From contig NZ_CP029176.1 of assembly GCF_003352165.1 (NCBI RefSeq), forward strand, positions 1,798,001 to 1,862,000: a DNA stretch of 64,000 nt, given 5' to 3'. Positions 1 through 10,310 of the stretch are shown here, one piece after another. Under the pieces are notes generated by a model. That model worked only from the letters and a program-made list of their open reading frames with translations, did not search any database and was not told the origin of the DNA. A program made the translations under genes and the position numbers. The stretch's first letter is position 1. The number at the start of each line of letters is the position of its first letter. This stretch comes from Acidibrevibacterium fodinaquatile. Its GTDB lineage: Bacteria > Pseudomonadota > Alphaproteobacteria > Acetobacterales > Acetobacteraceae.

Positions 1-8
1 GACGACAT
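1..8 (-). CDS. Possible first codons of the gene after frr (partial)
   Basis: On the minus strand the frr stop codon and a following ATG overlap as TGATG, the usual arrangement of translationally coupled genes. Only the ATG, one serine codon and two further bases lie inside the window. In many alphaproteobacteria the gene after frr encodes undecaprenyl diphosphate synthase (uppS), so that is the obvious guess, but nothing here can confirm it. Confidence 0.3.
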
Positions 9-574
9 CAGATTTGCCGGATATCCTTTTCCTTCTCGGCCAGCAGCTCGTCGATCCGCTTGATGAAGTGATCGGTGAGCTTCTGAACCTCGCTGGACCA
101 GTCGGCGGCGTCGTCCTCGCTGATGTCATGCTTCTTCTCGAACGCCTTGATCTGGTCCATGCCGTCACGCCGCACGCCGCGCACCGCGACCCGGCTGCCC
201 TCGGCATAGCGGCCAGCGGCTTTGGCGAGTTCGGTGCGCCGCTCCTCGGTCAGGATCGGGATCGGCACTCTGACCAATTGCCCGTCGGACGACGGGTTGA
301 GCCCGAGCCCGGCATCGCGGATGGCGCGCTCGACGGCGCCGACCAGACTCCGGTCCCAGACCTGGACGGTGATCATGCGTGGCTCGGGGACACCGATGGT
401 GCCGACCTGGGCGAGCGGCATCTCGCTGCCATAGGCCTCAACCCGCACCGGCTCAAGAAGCCCGGGACTGGCGCGGCCAGTACGCAGCCCAGCAAATTCG
501 CGCTTGAGCGTTTCGATCGCGCTTTCCATCCGGCGGGTGAGATCCTGCTTCAGCGTGGTGAGATCGGCCGGCAT
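8..574 (-). CDS. frr: Ribosome recycling factor
   Basis: Protein of 188 residues, close to the usual 185 for the family. With EF-G it splits post-termination ribosomes into subunits in the cytoplasm. The N-terminal helix, the [11 protein letters not shown] segment and the C-terminal KKHDISEDD region are characteristic of RRF. I chose the ATG at 574 because a G-rich ribosome binding site (AGGGGGA) lies just upstream and the protein then starts as RRFs normally do; a longer upstream extension is arginine- and proline-rich and overlaps pyrH. It is the last complete gene of the rpsB-tsf-pyrH-frr cluster, 40 bp after pyrH, and probably cotranscribed with it. Confidence 0.97.
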   Translation of the reverse strand: MPADLTTLKQDLTRRMESAIETLKREFAGLRTGRASPGLLEPVRVEAYGSEMPLAQVGTIGVPEPRMITVQVWDRSLVGAVERAIRDAGLGLNPSSDGQLVRVPIPILTEERRTELAKAAGRYAEGSRVAVRGVRRDGMDQIKAFEKKHDISEDDAADWSSEVQKLTDHFIKRIDELLAEKEKDIRQI

Positions 575-614
575 GTGATGTCCCCCTTGCTCGCCCGAGG
601 TCGCGCGGCGTTGC

Positions 615-1340
615 TTATTGGGTTTCGATGATGGTGGTGAACCGCCCCTCGCCGCGCATGACGCGGGCGAAGGCGCCGGCGGCGTGGATGTTGAACACCA
701 CGATCGGCAGCTTGTTCTCACGCGCGAGGCTGATCGCGGCGGCATCCATTACTGCGAGATCGCGCGCCAGAACGTCGTGATAGCTGAGTTCGTGATAGCG
801 TTCGGCGTCGGCGACCTTGCGCGGGTCGGCGGAATAGACGCCATCGACCTGGGTGCCCTTGAGCAAGGCATCGCAGCGCATCTCGGCGGCGCGCAGCGCG
901 GCCGCGGTGTCGGTTGTGAAAAACGGGTTGCCGGTGCCGGCGGCGAAAATCACCACCCGGCCTTTTTCCATGTGGCGCTGGGCGCGGCGGCGGATATAGG
1001 GCTCGCAGACCGAAGCCATTGGAATCGCCGATTGCACCCGCGTTGCAACCCCGAGCTTTTCCAGCGCGTTCTGGAGGGCCAGCGCGTTAATCACGGTCGC
1101 CAACATGCCCATGTAGTCGGCCTGGGCGCGGTCCATCCCGCCGGCCGCGCCGGAAACCCCGCGGAAGATGTTACCGCCGCCGATGACGAGGCAGACCTGC
1201 ACCCCCATGGCAACGACATCGCCGATGTCGGCTGCGATGCGCTGCACGGTTTCCGGGCCGATGCCGTATTCGCGCGTGCCCATCAGCGCCTCGCCGGACA
1301 CTTTTAAAAGCACGCGCCGATAGGGATGCCGCTCGGTCAT
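615..1340 (-). CDS. pyrH: UMP kinase
   Basis: Amino-acid-kinase-fold enzyme of 241 residues that phosphorylates UMP to UDP for pyrimidine nucleotide supply. It shows the [11 protein letters not shown] nucleotide-binding start, the [10 protein letters not shown] loop and the [17 protein letters not shown] segment near residue 140, all typical of bacterial PyrH hexamers. The start is uncertain: ATG at 1340 gives [10 protein letters not shown], whereas an in-frame GTG at 1361 would add seven residues; neither has a strong ribosome binding site. The gene sits between tsf and frr, the standard order in this cluster. Confidence 0.96.
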   Translation of the reverse strand: MTERHPYRRVLLKVSGEALMGTREYGIGPETVQRIAADIGDVVAMGVQVCLVIGGGNIFRGVSGAAGGMDRAQADYMGMLATVINALALQNALEKLGVATRVQSAIPMASVCEPYIRRRAQRHMEKGRVVIFAAGTGNPFFTTDTAAALRAAEMRCDALLKGTQVDGVYSADPRKVADAERYHELSYHDVLARDLAVMDAAAISLARENKLPIVVFNIHAAGAFARVMRGEGRFTTIIETQ

Positions 1341-1446
1341 GACTGAAGATCGCTTTGCCACGCGCAGAAGAAACTACCGGGCGAACCGGGCTTGAACAAG
1401 AGGCTGGTCACCCGCCCCCAGTGCGGGGCGGCGCGACCGAGGGTGG

Positions 1447-2379
1447 TCAAGACGCCTTCGCGCCCTCGCTGGCTGCTCCGGCGGCGGCGGCGACCTCGGC
1501 GGCGAAATCACTGCCCTGGCGCTCGATCCCTTCGCCGAGCTGAAAGCGGGCGAAACCGGCGGCTTTGGCGCCGGCTTTCGCGAGCACGGCGCGCACCCGG
1601 CTTTCGCCATCATGCACCCAGACCTGCTCGAGCAACACCACTTCCTCATAGTATTTGCGGATGCGGCCCTCGACCATTTTCTCGATGATCGCCTCGGGCT
1701 TGCCCGAAGCGCGGGCTTGTTCGGCGAGCACGTTGCGCTCGCGCGCCAGCGCCGAGGGGTCGACCCCATTGATGTCGACCGCCTCCGGCCGCGCCGCCGC
1801 GATATGCATACCGACCTGCCGCCCGAGCGTCTCCAGCGCCTGCGCCTCGCTATTGCCCTCGAGCGCGACGAGCACCCCGATCTTGCCAAGGCCGGGCTTG
1901 AGGGCGGCATGGACATAGCTTGCAACCACCCCCTGGGGCACCGCGAGCACGCGGGCGCGGCGGATGGTCATATTCTCGCCGATGGTCGCAACCAGATGGG
2001 TCAGCTCCTCGGCGACGCTGCGCCCGGTGCCGGGGAAGGGGGCGGCATTGATCGCGGCGACATCTTCGCCGACATGGAGCGCGATCTTCGCGACCTCGCT
2101 GACAAAAGCCTGGAACTGCTCGTTGCGGGCGACAAAATCGGTCTCGGCATTGACCTCGACCATCGCCGCTTTGGCGGGGACGGAGGCAATACCGATCAGC
2201 CCCTCGGCGGCGACGCGGCCGGATTTCTTCGCCGCCTGGGCAAGCCCCTTTTTCCGCAGCCAGTCGATCGCGGCTTCCAGATCGCCGCCGGTCTCGCCAA
2301 GCGCCTTCTTGCAGTCCATCATGCCAGCGCCGGTCTTCTCGCGCAGATCCTTGACCAGTGCGGCGGTGATCTCGGCCAT
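1447..2379 (-). CDS. tsf: Translation elongation factor Ts
   Basis: EF-Ts of 310 residues, the GDP exchange factor for EF-Tu. The N-terminal UBA-like segment with [12 protein letters not shown] and the core motif AEGLIG followed by [10 protein letters not shown] are diagnostic. A GGAGAGA ribosome binding site precedes the ATG. It follows rpsB by 45 bp, the near-universal rpsB-tsf pairing, and precedes pyrH by roughly 100 bp. The length is slightly above the usual 280-305 because of an alanine-rich C-terminal tail. Confidence 0.97.
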   Translation of the reverse strand: MAEITAALVKDLREKTGAGMMDCKKALGETGGDLEAAIDWLRKKGLAQAAKKSGRVAAEGLIGIASVPAKAAMVEVNAETDFVARNEQFQAFVSEVAKIALHVGEDVAAINAAPFPGTGRSVAEELTHLVATIGENMTIRRARVLAVPQGVVASYVHAALKPGLGKIGVLVALEGNSEAQALETLGRQVGMHIAAARPEAVDINGVDPSALARERNVLAEQARASGKPEAIIEKMVEGRIRKYYEEVVLLEQVWVHDGESRVRAVLAKAGAKAAGFARFQLGEGIERQGSDFAAEVAAAAGAASEGAKAS

Positions 2380-2424
2380 GTCGGTCTCTCCGTTCAGTCG
2401 TTCGGGCGGGGCAGCTTGCGGGGC

Positions 2425-3204
2425 TCAGGCGGATAGATGCTCGCCGGTCTCGCTCTCGGCGACGATCTCCGGCGGCAGGCTCTCGGCGGCGCCGATATCG
2501 GCGCCAGAGGCCGCCATCTCGGCGCTGATGCCATCCAGCACCGCGGCGGTGACGAGATCGCAATATAGCGAGATCGCCCGCACCGCGTCATCATTGCCGG
2601 GGATCGGGTAGGTGATGCCGCTCGGGTCGGAGTTGCTGTCGAGCACCGCGACCACCGGGATGCCGAGCTTGGTCGCTTCCTCGACGGCGAGCTTTTCCTT
2701 GTTGGTGTCGATGACAAACAAGATATCCGGCAGCCCGCCCATCTCCTTGATGCCGCCGAGCGCGCGTTCGAGCTTGTCGCGGGTGCGGGTAAGGTTGAGC
2801 ACCTCTTTCTTGGTCAGGCCGCGGGTGTCGCCGGCGAGCTGATCCTCGATCTGGCGGAGCCGCTTAATGCTCGCGGTGATGGTCTTCCAATTGGTCAGGG
2901 TGCCGCCAAGCCAGCGATGATTGACGTAATACTGGCCGCAGCGCTTGGCCGCCTCGGCGACATACTCCGCCGCCGCGCGCTTAGTGCCGACGAACAAAAC
3001 CCGCCCGCCGCCAGCAACGACATCACGGATGGCGCGCAAGGCACGGTCGAGCAGCGGCACGCTCTGCTGCAGGTCGATGATGTGGACCTGGTTGCGCACG
3101 CCAAACAGGAACGGCGCCATGCGCGGGTTCCAGCGCCGCGTGTGGTGGCCGAAATGAACGCCGGCTTCGAGAAGCTGACGCATGGTAAATTGCGGCATCG
3201 CCAT
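2425..3204 (-). CDS. rpsB: 30S ribosomal protein S2
   Basis: Ribosomal protein uS2, 259 residues. The N-terminus [18 protein letters not shown], the RRWNPRM segment and the [14 protein letters not shown] motif near residue 110 are classic S2 signatures. A longer frame extends to 3270, but the ATG at 3204 follows an excellent AAGGAG ribosome binding site and gives the expected N-terminus. The about 200 bp between the end of dnaE and this start should hold the cluster promoter and any S2 autoregulatory leader; I see only a weak TTGCAT/CATAGC promoter candidate there. Confidence 0.98.
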   Translation of the reverse strand: MAMPQFTMRQLLEAGVHFGHHTRRWNPRMAPFLFGVRNQVHIIDLQQSVPLLDRALRAIRDVVAGGGRVLFVGTKRAAAEYVAEAAKRCGQYYVNHRWLGGTLTNWKTITASIKRLRQIEDQLAGDTRGLTKKEVLNLTRTRDKLERALGGIKEMGGLPDILFVIDTNKEKLAVEEATKLGIPVVAVLDSNSDPSGITYPIPGNDDAVRAISLYCDLVTAAVLDGISAEMAASGADIGAAESLPPEIVAESETGEHLSA

Positions 3205-3404
3205 CGGGCGATCTCCTTTCCGTGTCCGGTTGACCCTCCGCGCGGCCGAAGGGGCGGCGACCGATGGCACTCATCCATCGACACCACCCACCGGAACCCG
3301 GCCAAAACCGGGAAAGGCGCCACGCGTGCGAATTACCGACTTCCGCCGGCGCCGGCGCTATGCCCGAAATTTCTCGACGATGCAAGCCGGACGGCGGTCA
3401 TTAC

Positions 3405-6400
3405 TCACCCCCCGGCGACTTGTTCGACGCGCTCGACCCCTGGCAGCAGCATCAGCGTCTGCGCCAAGACCGGGGTCACATGGAAGCCGCCCGGCAGGGT
3501 GATCTCGACCTCTTGCTCGGTCTCCGGCAGGCGCGGCACCAGCCGCACCCGGCTCTTGCCGCCGCGCTCGCGGCCCAAGAGATCGCGGATTTGCGCCAAA
3601 CCACCGCCATCGCGAAGCCAGACCCGGATGCCGCTTGCGACCGTCGCCGCGGCGGCATCGAGGGCGGTGATCTCTTGTGCGGTCAAGCGCAGCGTGTCGC
3701 CTTCGAGGCGGAGATCGACGATCGCAAGCAGGCTCGCCCCGGGCTGCAAGAGATCGCGGGCGCGGGCCAGCGTCTCACTGAAGAGCGTGATTTCGAACGA
3801 CCCCCCGGCATCGGAGAGGCGCGCCCAGGCCATGCGGCTCCCGGTGCGGGTGGGGCGTTCCTTGACGCTGATCAGCGTCCCGGCGAGCCGCACGCGGCCG
3901 ATCCCCGCCGCCGCGCGGGACGCAATCGCGCTGCTCGGGATGACGCCGAGCCGCGGCAATGTCGCGGCATAGGCGTCGAGCGGATGGGCGGTGATGTGAA
4001 ACCCGACCGCCTCGGCTTCATAGCCGAGCCGCTCCATCAGCGGCCAGGGCGCGACATCGGCGAGACGCAGCGCCTCGCGCCGGCCGTCACCGCCGAACAA
4101 CGCCGCCTGGCCGCTTTCGCGCTCCTCGGCCGCGGCCTGGGCACGGCGGAGCAGGGTTTCGGCGCTGGCGAAGACGCGGGCGCGATTTTCGTCGAGACTG
4201 TCGAAGGCGCCGGCCTTGGCGAGATTCTCAAGCTGCATCCGGTTGAGCGCGCGGGCATCGATGCGCGCTGCGAAATCGGCGAAATCGACGAACGGGCGGT
4301 CGCCGCGGGCTGCGACCAGGGTTGCCATCGCCGCCTCGCCGACTTTTTTTACCGCCGCCAGCGCATAGCGGATCGCGAGTTTGCCATCGTCGCCGCGCTC
4401 GAGCGTGAAATCGGCGCCGGAGCGGTTGATGTCGGGCGCCAGCACTTTGATGCCGAGGGCGCGTGCCTCCTGGCGCAGTGCCGCGAGCTTGTCTGTATTG
4501 TTGATGGCAAGGCTCATGCAGGCGGCGATGAAGGCGGTTGGGTGATTGGCGCGCATCCAGGCGGTCTGATAGGCGACCAGGGCATAGGCCGCGGCGTGCG
4601 ATTTGTTGAAGCCGTAATCCGCGAATTTTTCCATCAGATCGAAGATTTCGCCGGCTTTCGCGGCCTCGATCCCGCGCGCTGCGGCGCCTTCGAGAAAAAT
4701 CCGTCGCTGCGCCTCCATCTCGGCGCGGATCTTCTTGCCCATGGCGCGGCGAAGAAGATCGGCGGCGCCGAGGCTATAGCCGGCAAGGCGCTGGGCGATC
4801 TGCATCACCTGCTCCTGATAGACCATGATCCCGTAGGTCTCGCCGAGGATATCGGCGAGATCGGGGTGCGGCGGCGCCCATTTCTCGCCGTGTTTTCGCT
4901 GGCAATAGGCCGGGATATTGGCCATCGGGCCGGGGCGATAGAGGGCGACGGCGGCGATCAGATCCTCGAAGCGGTCGGGCCGCATCTGGCGCAAGACATC
5001 GCGCATGCCTTGGCTTTCGAACTGGAACACGCCACCAGCCTCGCCGCGGGCGAGCATCTCATAGGTTTTCGCATCATCGAGCGGCAAATGCGCGAGATCG
5101 ACGACGTCGCCTTGCTCTGCCAGAAAATCCACCGCACGCTTCAGGATGGTGAGGGTCGTGAGACCGAGAAAATCGAATTTCACCAGTCCCGCCTGCTCGA
5201 CATATTTCATCGAATATTGCGTGACGAGAAATTCCGAGCGTGGGTCACGATAAAGCGGCACGAGATCGATCAGCGGGCGATCGCCGATGACGATGCCGGC
5301 GGCATGGGTGCTGGCGTGGCGATAAAGTCCTTCGAGCTGGAGCGCGATCTCCAGAAGACGCGCGATCGCCTCATCGTCCGCGCGCGCCGCCTGCAAACGT
5401 GGTTCGCCGGCGATCGCCTGCGCGAGCGTCACCGGTTTGGCGGGATTGTTCGGGATCAGTTCGGCGATCTTGTTGACCTGGCCATAGGGGAGACCGAGCA
5501 CCCGACCGACGTCACGAACCACGGCGCGGGCTTGCAATTTACCGAACGTGATAATCTGCGCGACGCGATCGGCGCCATATTCCGAGCGCACATAGGCGAT
5601 CACCTCGTCGCGACGATGTTGGCAAAAATCGATGTCGAAATCCGGCATCGAAACGCGTTCTGGGTTGAGAAAGCGCTCGAACAAAAGGCCGAAGCGAAGC
5701 GGGTCGAGATCGGTGATGGTCAGCGCCCAGGCAACCACCGACCCCGCGCCCGAGCCGCGCCCGGGCCCGACCGGGATGCCCTGCGCCTTGGCCCATTGAA
5801 TGAAATCCGCAACGATCAGGAAATAGCCAGGAAATCCCATCTTGGCGATCACGTCGAGCTCGTAGGCGAGCCGCTCATGGTATTGTTTGGCTTGCCCCGC
5901 ATCGATACCCGCCGCCGCAAGACGCGCATTAAGCCCGGCTCGCGCCATCGCCCGCAAGGTCTCTTCCTCGCTGGTGCCAGAGGCGATTTTCGGAAACACC
6001 GGCAGCATCGGCTTGCGGCTTTCCGCCATGACCGCGCAGCGCCGCGCAATCGCGAGGGTATTGTCACAGGCTTCGGGAAGATCGGCGAAGAGCAACCGCA
6101 TCGCGCCAGCATTCTTGAACCAATGCTCACGCGAGACGCGCCGGCGTTCGGTTTCCGCAAGCATGCGGCCCTCGGCGATGCAGAGCAATGCGTCATGCGC
6201 CTCGAACATGGTTTCATCGACAAAAAAGCAATCATTGGTCGCAACCAGCGGTAGGCCAGCGTCATCGGCGAGCGCGATCAGTCCGGGCTCGATCGCGCGT
6301 TCGAGCGCAAGCCCGTGGCGATGGAGTTCAACCACCGTGCGATCGGGAAAAGCCTCGTTGATCGCCGCGAGAAGTGCCGCCGCGGCATCGCGCTGCCCCT

Positions 6401-6836
6401 CGGCGAGGAGCCGGGCGAGCGGCCCCGTCGTGCCGCCCGTAAGCAAAATCAAACCCTCGGCATGGGCGGCGATGTCGCTGAGCGACAATTGCGGCTTTGC
6501 GCCCGGCTCGGGGGCCAAAAAGCCGAGAGACGAAAGACGTTGGAGATTGGCCAATCCCGCCGCGTTTTGTGCAAGCAGCACGATCGGATCGGGGGCAAGG
6601 CGCGGCTGGTCGGCGCGGGCGAGATTGAGCTGACAGCCGATGATTGGCTGCACGCCGGCTTTTGCGCAAGCGCCGCTGAATTCCAATGCCCCGAAAAGAT
6701 TGCCGCTATCGGTGATCGCAACCGCCGGCATCGCCAAAGCGCGCGCGCTCTCGGCGATCTTTTCCGCTTTGATCGCTCCTTCGCTCAGCGAATAGGCGGA
6801 ATGGACCCGGAGATGAACGAAATCCGCATGTGTCAT
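3405..6836 (-). CDS. dnaE: DNA polymerase III alpha subunit
   Basis: Replicative C-family polymerase of 1143 residues, the usual DnaE size. Domains in order: N-terminal PHP ([14 protein letters not shown]), palm with the catalytic PDFDIDF acidic motif near residue 400, fingers, tandem helix-hairpin-helix region (about 800-860) and a C-terminal OB-fold ([20 protein letters not shown] onward). I chose the ATG at 6836 rather than a frame start at 6914, which lies in a hairpin element and encodes a lysine-rich artefact. It follows lolD on the same strand, separated by a repeat element, and precedes rpsB. Confidence 0.97.
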   Translation of the reverse strand: MTHADFVHLRVHSAYSLSEGAIKAEKIAESARALAMPAVAITDSGNLFGALEFSGACAKAGVQPIIGCQLNLARADQPRLAPDPIVLLAQNAAGLANLQRLSSLGFLAPEPGAKPQLSLSDIAAHAEGLILLTGGTTGPLARLLAEGQRDAAAALLAAINEAFPDRTVVELHRHGLALERAIEPGLIALADDAGLPLVATNDCFFVDETMFEAHDALLCIAEGRMLAETERRRVSREHWFKNAGAMRLLFADLPEACDNTLAIARRCAVMAESRKPMLPVFPKIASGTSEEETLRAMARAGLNARLAAAGIDAGQAKQYHERLAYELDVIAKMGFPGYFLIVADFIQWAKAQGIPVGPGRGSGAGSVVAWALTITDLDPLRFGLLFERFLNPERVSMPDFDIDFCQHRRDEVIAYVRSEYGADRVAQIITFGKLQARAVVRDVGRVLGLPYGQVNKIAELIPNNPAKPVTLAQAIAGEPRLQAARADDEAIARLLEIALQLEGLYRHASTHAAGIVIGDRPLIDLVPLYRDPRSEFLVTQYSMKYVEQAGLVKFDFLGLTTLTILKRAVDFLAEQGDVVDLAHLPLDDAKTYEMLARGEAGGVFQFESQGMRDVLRQMRPDRFEDLIAAVALYRPGPMANIPAYCQRKHGEKWAPPHPDLADILGETYGIMVYQEQVMQIAQRLAGYSLGAADLLRRAMGKKIRAEMEAQRRIFLEGAAARGIEAAKAGEIFDLMEKFADYGFNKSHAAAYALVAYQTAWMRANHPTAFIAACMSLAINNTDKLAALRQEARALGIKVLAPDINRSGADFTLERGDDGKLAIRYALAAVKKVGEAAMATLVAARGDRPFVDFADFAARIDARALNRMQLENLAKAGAFDSLDENRARVFASAETLLRRAQAAAEERESGQAALFGGDGRREALRLADVAPWPLMERLGYEAEAVGFHITAHPLDAYAATLPRLGVIPSSAIASRAAAGIGRVRLAGTLISVKERPTRTGSRMAWARLSDAGGSFEITLFSETLARARDLLQPGASLLAIVDLRLEGDTLRLTAQEITALDAAAATVASGIRVWLRDGGGLAQIRDLLGRERGGKSRVRLVPRLPETEQEVEITLPGGFHVTPVLAQTLMLLPGVERVEQVAGG

Positions 6837-6857
6837 AGTATCACCATCGTTCTTGCA

Positions 6858-6923
6858 GCGGCGGTGCCGAAGGCATTGCCGCAGCGGGGGAAAGTTTTTT
6901 GGTTCTTTTTTCAAAAAAGAACC
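6858..6923. repeat. Intergenic hairpin element, copy A (partial)
   Basis: Short member of a dispersed three-hairpin family. It has the central GC-rich stem (6858-6868 pairs with 6872-6882 around loop GAA, with two G-T pairs when read on the plus strand) and the perfect AT-rich inverted repeat GGTTCTTTTTT/AAAAAAGAACC (6901-6911 and 6913-6923). The third hairpin is absent. It lies between the lolD stop and the dnaE start, where the AT-rich hairpin could act as a lolD terminator. Confidence 0.75.
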
Positions 6924-6934
6924 CTTTCCCTGTC

Positions 6935-7621
6935 TTACATGGACACGAGTCGCCCCTCGATCAGCGTCACGCGGCGATCCATGCGCGCCGCGAGATCGGG
7001 ATTATGGGTTGCGATCAGCGCCGCAACGCCGTGCGCGCGAACCACATCGAGGAGGGTTGCGAACACGATCTCGGCGGTTGCGACGTCGAGATTGCCGGTC
7101 GGCTCGTCGGCGAGCAAGATCCGTGGCGCATTGGCAAGGGCGCGCGCAATCGCGACCCGCTGCTGCTCGCCGCCGGAAAGTTTTCCCGGAAGGTGATGCA
7201 GCCGCGCGCCGAGACCGAGCGCATGGAGCAAATCACCGGCGTGGCTTGCGGCGGCGCGACGCGCGCGGCCCCTGATCATCTGCGGCAGAACGACGTTTTC
7301 GAGCGCTGTGAACTCGCTGAGCAGATGATGAAACTGATAGACGAAACCGATAGTGTCGCCGCGGATCGCGCTGCGTTCGCTATCGCTGAGCCGGCCGGCG
7401 GCGCGCCCGGCGATGAAAATCTCGCCTTCATCGGGTTTTTCGAGCAACCCGGCGAGATGCAAAAGCGTTGATTTGCCCGAACCCGACGGCGCGACCAGGG
7501 CGACGATCTCGCCGGCGGCAAGCGTGAGATCGACACTGCGGAGAACCGGCAGCGGCCCGGCCTCGGTTTGAAAGACGCGCGCGACACCCGTCATCGCAAG
7601 CGCGATGTTCGGATCATTCAT
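6935..7621 (-). CDS. lolD: Lipoprotein-releasing ABC transporter ATPase
   Basis: ABC ATPase of 228 residues. Walker A is APSGSGKST (about residue 45), the signature is LSGGEQQRV and Walker B is [12 protein letters not shown]. It powers extraction of outer-membrane lipoproteins from the inner membrane for hand-over to LolA. Its start overlaps the end of the adjacent FtsX-type permease gene by 8 bp, so the two are translationally coupled, as expected for Lol systems. The MacB/FtsE branch shares these motifs; the partner's architecture and the coupling make LolD the best assignment. Confidence 0.93.
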   Translation of the reverse strand: MNDPNIALAMTGVARVFQTEAGPLPVLRSVDLTLAAGEIVALVAPSGSGKSTLLHLAGLLEKPDEGEIFIAGRAAGRLSDSERSAIRGDTIGFVYQFHHLLSEFTALENVVLPQMIRGRARRAAASHAGDLLHALGLGARLHHLPGKLSGGEQQRVAIARALANAPRILLADEPTGNLDVATAEIVFATLLDVVRAHGVAALIATHNPDLAARMDRRVTLIEGRLVSM

Positions 7622-8879
7622 GCCGCAACGCCTCGATCGGATCGGTGCGCGCCGCGCGCCAACTCGGGTAAAGCGTCGCGAGCAGCGAAAGCGCCAACGC
7701 CATGACGATGATCTCGGTGACTTCGCGCCAGTCGAGCCGCGCCGGCAGATGCGCGAGATAATAGACTTCCGGATTGAACACCGAAACCCCGGTGATGCTT
7801 TCGACCCAATGTTGCAGCGTCGTGATATTGAGACAGAAAACCACGCCGAGCAGCGTGCCGATCAGCGTCCCGGCAACGCCGACAGAGGCGCCGCACATCA
7901 GAAAAATCCGCATCACCGCGCCACGCGGCGCGCCCAACGTGCGCAAGACGGCGATGTCGCGTGTCTTGTCCTTGACCATCATGATCAGTGAGGAAATGAC
8001 ATTAAACGCCGCGACCAAGATGATCAGCGTCAGGATCAGGAACATCACGTTCTGTTCGACCTCGACGGCGGCAAAGAAACTATCGTTGCTGTGCTGCCAA
8101 TCGATGATGTGAACCGGTGTATCACCGAGGGTTGCGCGGATCGCGCGGACGACGGCGCCGACCGCAAGCGGATCATTGACACGCACCTCGATCTCGCTCG
8201 CGCGGTCAGGTTCTTGGAAAAACACCTGCGCATCGGTGAGCGGCAAGAAAGCATACGCCTGATCATATTCGTTCATGCCAACTTGAAAAATCGCAACCAC
8301 GCGATAGGCGCGGATGCGCGGGACGGTGCCGAACGCCGTTGCCGCCCCTTGCGGCGAGATCAGCGTGAGCGTGTCGCCGACCGAAAGCCCAAGGCGCCGC
8401 GCCATGCCGACGCCGATCGCGATCGCATCACCTGGTGTGAAATCAGTGAGCGAGCCCTCCACAAGATGATCGCTGACCGCACGCAGCGCCAGGAGATCCT
8501 CCTTGCGAATGCCGCGAATGAGGCCGCCGGTTGCGGCGCCGCGCGGGCTTGAGACCAGGGCCTGGCCATCCACCACCGGAATCGCCAAGGTGACATCGGG
8601 GATCGCCGCGATCCGCTTGGTGAGCGCCGTGTAATCGGCAAGACCACGCGCCGGCCCTTCGCCATCAATCGCATAGATCCCGAGATGACCATTGAGGCCG
8701 AGAATGCGGTTGAGCAGATCGACCTTGAACCCACCCATCACGCTCATCACGATGATCAAGGTCGCAACCCCAAGCGCGATGCCGATCAAGGAAAACCCGG
8801 CGATGACGGACACAAAACGCTCGCCACGGCGGGCGCGAAGATAGCGGCCGGCAACCGCCCGCTCGAACGCGTTGAACAT
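7614..8879 (-). CDS. lolC: Lipoprotein-releasing system permease (LolC/LolE family)
   Basis: Inner-membrane protein of 421 residues with the MacB/FtsX-type layout: one N-terminal membrane helix (about residues 25-48), a large periplasmic domain, then three C-terminal helices. Motifs such as [18 protein letters not shown] and [19 protein letters not shown] are typical of LolC/LolE. One permease gene is present, so it likely forms the single-subunit (LolF-like) complex seen in many alphaproteobacteria rather than a LolC/LolE pair. The ATG at 8879 begins one base after the proS stop codon, so the two genes are probably cotranscribed. Confidence 0.93.
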   Translation of the reverse strand: MFNAFERAVAGRYLRARRGERFVSVIAGFSLIGIALGVATLIIVMSVMGGFKVDLLNRILGLNGHLGIYAIDGEGPARGLADYTALTKRIAAIPDVTLAIPVVDGQALVSSPRGAATGGLIRGIRKEDLLALRAVSDHLVEGSLTDFTPGDAIAIGVGMARRLGLSVGDTLTLISPQGAATAFGTVPRIRAYRVVAIFQVGMNEYDQAYAFLPLTDAQVFFQEPDRASEIEVRVNDPLAVGAVVRAIRATLGDTPVHIIDWQHSNDSFFAAVEVEQNVMFLILTLIILVAAFNVISSLIMMVKDKTRDIAVLRTLGAPRGAVMRIFLMCGASVGVAGTLIGTLLGVVFCLNITTLQHWVESITGVSVFNPEVYYLAHLPARLDWREVTEIIVMALALSLLATLYPSWRAARTDPIEALRHE

Positions 8880-8880
8880 G

Positions 8881-10197
8881 CTAGACGCCAAGAAGTTTCG
8901 CGAGCGCCGCCTCCGGCGAAACCTCCTCGCGCGCGCCATCCACGCGACGTTTGAGTTCGACCTTGCCGGCAGCGGCACCGCGCGGGCCGACGATGATCTG
9001 CCAGGGATGGCCGAGGAGATCGGCATCGGCGAATTTCACGCCGGCGCGTTCCTCGCGGTCGTCATATAGCGCCGCCGCACCGAAGCGCGCATAGACCCGC
9101 TCGCAGAGACCATCGCAGGCGGCATCACCGGGTTTGAGATTGAGGATAGCGGCGCGGAACGGCGCGATGGCCTCGGGCCAAATGATGCCAGCCTCGTCAT
9201 GCGAGGCCTCGATCACCGCGCCGACGAGGCGGCTCACACCGATGCCGTAGCTGCCCATTTCGGGATGGAATGGCTGCCCGTCCGGGCCGGTTGCGGTAAA
9301 ATTCATCGGCTGGCTGTATTTGGTGCCGAAATAGAAAATATGCCCGACCTCGATGCCGCGCCCTTCGCGCCGACGCGATGGGTCGAGTTTCTCGAAGAGC
9401 GCGGGATCATGTTTTTCATCCGTCGCGGCGTAGGGTGTCGTCATCATCGTGTAGAAGCGCGCGAGATCCGCCTCCGCGTGGATATCGAATTCGCGGCTGG
9501 TGTAATCGATAGACTCGAAGGCGGCATCATAGAACACTTGGCTTTCGCCGGTTGCGGCGAGGATGATGAATTCGTGGCTGAGATCGCCGCCGATCGGCCC
9601 GGTATCGGCGGCCATCGGAATGGCGCGCAAGCCGAGCCGCTGGAATGTGCGCATATAGGCGAGCATCATCTTGCGATAGCTGATGACGGCGCCTTTGTGG
9701 TCGAGATCGAAACTATAAGCGTCCTTCATCAGGAATTCGCGCCCGCGCATGACGCCAAAGCGCGGCCGCACCTCGTCGCGGAATTTCCATTGGATATGAT
9801 AGACGATTTGCGGCAAAGCGCGATAGGAATGCACCGATTGGCGGAAGATATCGGTGATCATCTCCTCATTGGTCGGGCCATAGAGCAATTCGCGCTCATG
9901 GCGGTCCTGGATGCGCAGCATCTCCTTGCCGTAGCCGTCATAGCGGCCGCTTTCGCGCCAGAGATCGGCGGACTGGATGGTCGGCATGAGCAATTCCTGA
10001 GCGCCGGCGGCATCCTGCTCCTCACGCACGATGCGGGCGATGTTGGTCAGCACACGATAGCCGGCGGGGAGCCAGGCATAGATGCCGGACGCGGTCTGGC
10101 GCACGAGACCGGCGCGCAGCATCAGCCGGTGCGAGACGATCTGTGCCTCGGCTGGGGTTTCCTTGAGGGTGGGGATGAGCGAGCGAGAGAGGCGCAT
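8881..10197 (-). CDS. proS: Proline--tRNA ligase, short type
   Basis: Class II aminoacyl-tRNA synthetase of 438 residues charging tRNA-Pro. Visible landmarks are the N-terminal [18 protein letters not shown] segment, the TNEE motif ([10 protein letters not shown]), motif 2 ([18 protein letters not shown]) and the [15 protein letters not shown] motif 3 region, followed by an anticodon-binding domain. At this length it lacks the about 180-residue editing insertion of the E. coli type, as is usual in alphaproteobacteria. It is the first gene of a proS-lolC-lolD run. Confidence 0.97.
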   Translation of the reverse strand: MRLSRSLIPTLKETPAEAQIVSHRLMLRAGLVRQTASGIYAWLPAGYRVLTNIARIVREEQDAAGAQELLMPTIQSADLWRESGRYDGYGKEMLRIQDRHERELLYGPTNEEMITDIFRQSVHSYRALPQIVYHIQWKFRDEVRPRFGVMRGREFLMKDAYSFDLDHKGAVISYRKMMLAYMRTFQRLGLRAIPMAADTGPIGGDLSHEFIILAATGESQVFYDAAFESIDYTSREFDIHAEADLARFYTMMTTPYAATDEKHDPALFEKLDPSRRREGRGIEVGHIFYFGTKYSQPMNFTATGPDGQPFHPEMGSYGIGVSRLVGAVIEASHDEAGIIWPEAIAPFRAAILNLKPGDAACDGLCERVYARFGAAALYDDREERAGVKFADADLLGHPWQIIVGPRGAAAGKVELKRRVDGAREEVSPEAALAKLLGV

Positions 10198-10310
10198 CGG
10201 CGATCGGGTCCATCTTGACGTGTTGCGGCGCGGAGACTAGCCGCCCCGGCGCCGTCCCGCCAGGGCGCCGATTAAATCTCTGTTCATCATCGCCCAGTAT
10301 CGTTGGGCGC

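Noticed and set aside
3264-6254. Open frame of 996 codons on the plus strand
   Set aside because: It is antisense to dnaE and arises from high-GC third-position bias; the product shows no domain and the minus strand encodes a complete DnaE.
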